A stretch of 7,233 nucleotides of DNA from Spirochaetaceae bacterium (GTDB lineage: Bacteria; Spirochaetota; Spirochaetia; B11-G9). The number at the start of each line of letters is the position of its first letter. The first letter of the stretch is position 1. The DNA lies in NCBI GenBank assembly GCA_030633365.1, contig DAOVSY010000151.1, positions 1 through 7,233 of the forward strand, written 5' to 3'. Under the pieces are notes generated by a model, which searched no databases, was not told where the DNA came from, and saw nothing but the letters and a program-made list of their open reading frames with translations. The position numbers were made by a program, and so were the translations under genes. Below are positions 6,731-7,233 of the stretch, in pieces.

Positions 6731-7233
6731 TTATTCACTTAAATTATATGCAGCCAGTATGTTTTCATATATACCATTCATCTTGATTTTTTCCAGTGCA
6801 CTATTAAATTTATCCAAAAGACCTATAGTTCCAGGATACTCTCTGGATACAATCAGGTGTAAGGCATCGGTGGAGAGTGGTTCCGGTAATACACCGAAAT
6901 TATCAATTTCATCAGGATAATTTGCCATTATCAATTGCCACCCTACAAGTTCATTCATAGGAAATAATTCGATTCTTCCCATCTTAAGCTTCTTCAAAGC
7001 ATCAATAGGCTTACTCACATAGTCAACCTCTACACCAGCATTTTTAAATATCTCTTCATAAAAATATCCTATTAATCCGCCGATCTTATATTGTTTAAGA
7101 TCCTCTATAGTTTTAAATTTATAGTTATCATTTTTATAATAAAACAACTTCGTTGAAGAATAAGCTATTGCATCTGAGAACATAACATCCTGGGCCCTCT
7201 CTTCTGTATAGGAATATGGGAAAGCAGCCCATA
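6731..7233 (-). CDS. periplasmic solute-binding-like protein, family 3 (SBP_bac_3), C-terminal part (runs off right edge)
   Basis: The reading frame is open from the right edge to the TAA at 6733-6731, so the gene's start lies outside the window; the Met at 7183 is internal. The upstream 16 codons read WAAFPYSYTEERAQDV and continue into MFSDAIAYSSTKLFYYKND. This is the typical family 3 element in which a TEER stretch is followed by an S/D-containing turn and a pair of strands. The second lobe follows with TIEDLKQYKIGGLIGYFYEEIFKNAG, the hinge-proximal DALKKLKMGRIELFPMNE, and the final helices GLLDKFNSALEKIKMNGIYENILAAY. Such proteins bind amino acids or other small polar ligands in the periplasm, for ABC transporters or as sensory inputs. 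No transporter gene is visible and the next gene is a membrane histidine kinase, so a sensory role is likely. The ligand cannot be read from the sequence. Confidence 0.85.
   Translation of the reverse strand, partial: WAAFPYSYTEERAQDVMFSDAIAYSSTKLFYYKNDNYKFKTIEDLKQYKIGGLIGYFYEEIFKNAGVEVDYVSKPIDALKKLKMGRIELFPMNELVGWQLIMANYPDEIDNFGVLPEPLSTDALHLIVSREYPGTIGLLDKFNSALEKIKMNGIYENILAAYNLSE

Noticed and set aside
6743..6748. TATAAT on the minus strand just upstream of the histidine kinase
   Set aside because: It lies within the last codons of the solute-binding gene and the -35 position reads TATATG, so an internal promoter is not supported.
7181..7183. Met codon at 7183 as the start of a short solute-binding-like protein
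   Set aside because: The frame stays open to the window edge, and the 16 upstream codons encode a typical family 3 stretch (FPYSYTEER), so this Met is internal.

Overview
The window is AT-rich bacterial DNA with tightly packed genes on both strands and no tRNA, rRNA, insertion sequence or CRISPR array. Membrane redox genes sit beside several PAS-type sensor proteins. The short NqrB, the NqrC-like protein, the AT-rich codon use and the many PAS/GAF/GGDEF/SBP sensors would fit a free-living spirochaete or another anaerobic or facultative Gram-negative. That taxonomic guess is an inference with low to moderate confidence; no marker gene in the window fixes it.

Left part (1-1644): the minus strand carries the start of a Na+-translocating NADH:quinone oxidoreductase (Nqr)-type operon. 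It begins with nqrB (213-1115, probable GTG start behind a perfect AGGAGG), which overlaps by ATGA the start of nqrC (216 to beyond the left edge). Divergent on the plus strand is an RseC-family small membrane protein with a Cys cluster (1243-1644). The short spacer holds two well-formed sigma70-type promoters facing opposite ways with interleaved -10 boxes (minus TTGCAC-N17-TATAAT, plus TTGAGT-N17-TATACT). The two units are therefore probably transcribed in competition or under common control.

Middle (1645-4753): a PAS-GAF-GGDEF diguanylate cyclase with intact active site and I-site lies on the minus strand (1653-3221), convergent with the RseC gene and only 8 bases from it. Divergent from it is a GT4-type retaining glycosyltransferase (3356-4753) of unknown substrate. 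A small inverted repeat (3275-3289) lies in their shared promoter region. The glycosyltransferase ORF ends inside a near-perfect 33-base palindrome (4748-4780) that could be a bidirectional transcription stop or a dispersed palindromic repeat.

Right part (4829-7233): on the minus strand, a family 3 solute-binding-like protein (6731 to beyond the right edge) is followed by a membrane histidine kinase with a periplasmic sensor, HAMP-like linker, PAS, HisKA and HATPase_c (4829-6724). The two reading frames are in phase and separated by a single TAA and two further codons. They look like a two-gene periplasmic-binding-protein plus kinase sensory pair. No response regulator is visible in the window.

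No wholly novel system is evident. The most interesting points are the interlocked nqr/rseC promoters, the in-frame SBP/kinase junction, the operon that starts at nqrB without nqrA, and the palindrome that supplies the glycosyltransferase stop codon.
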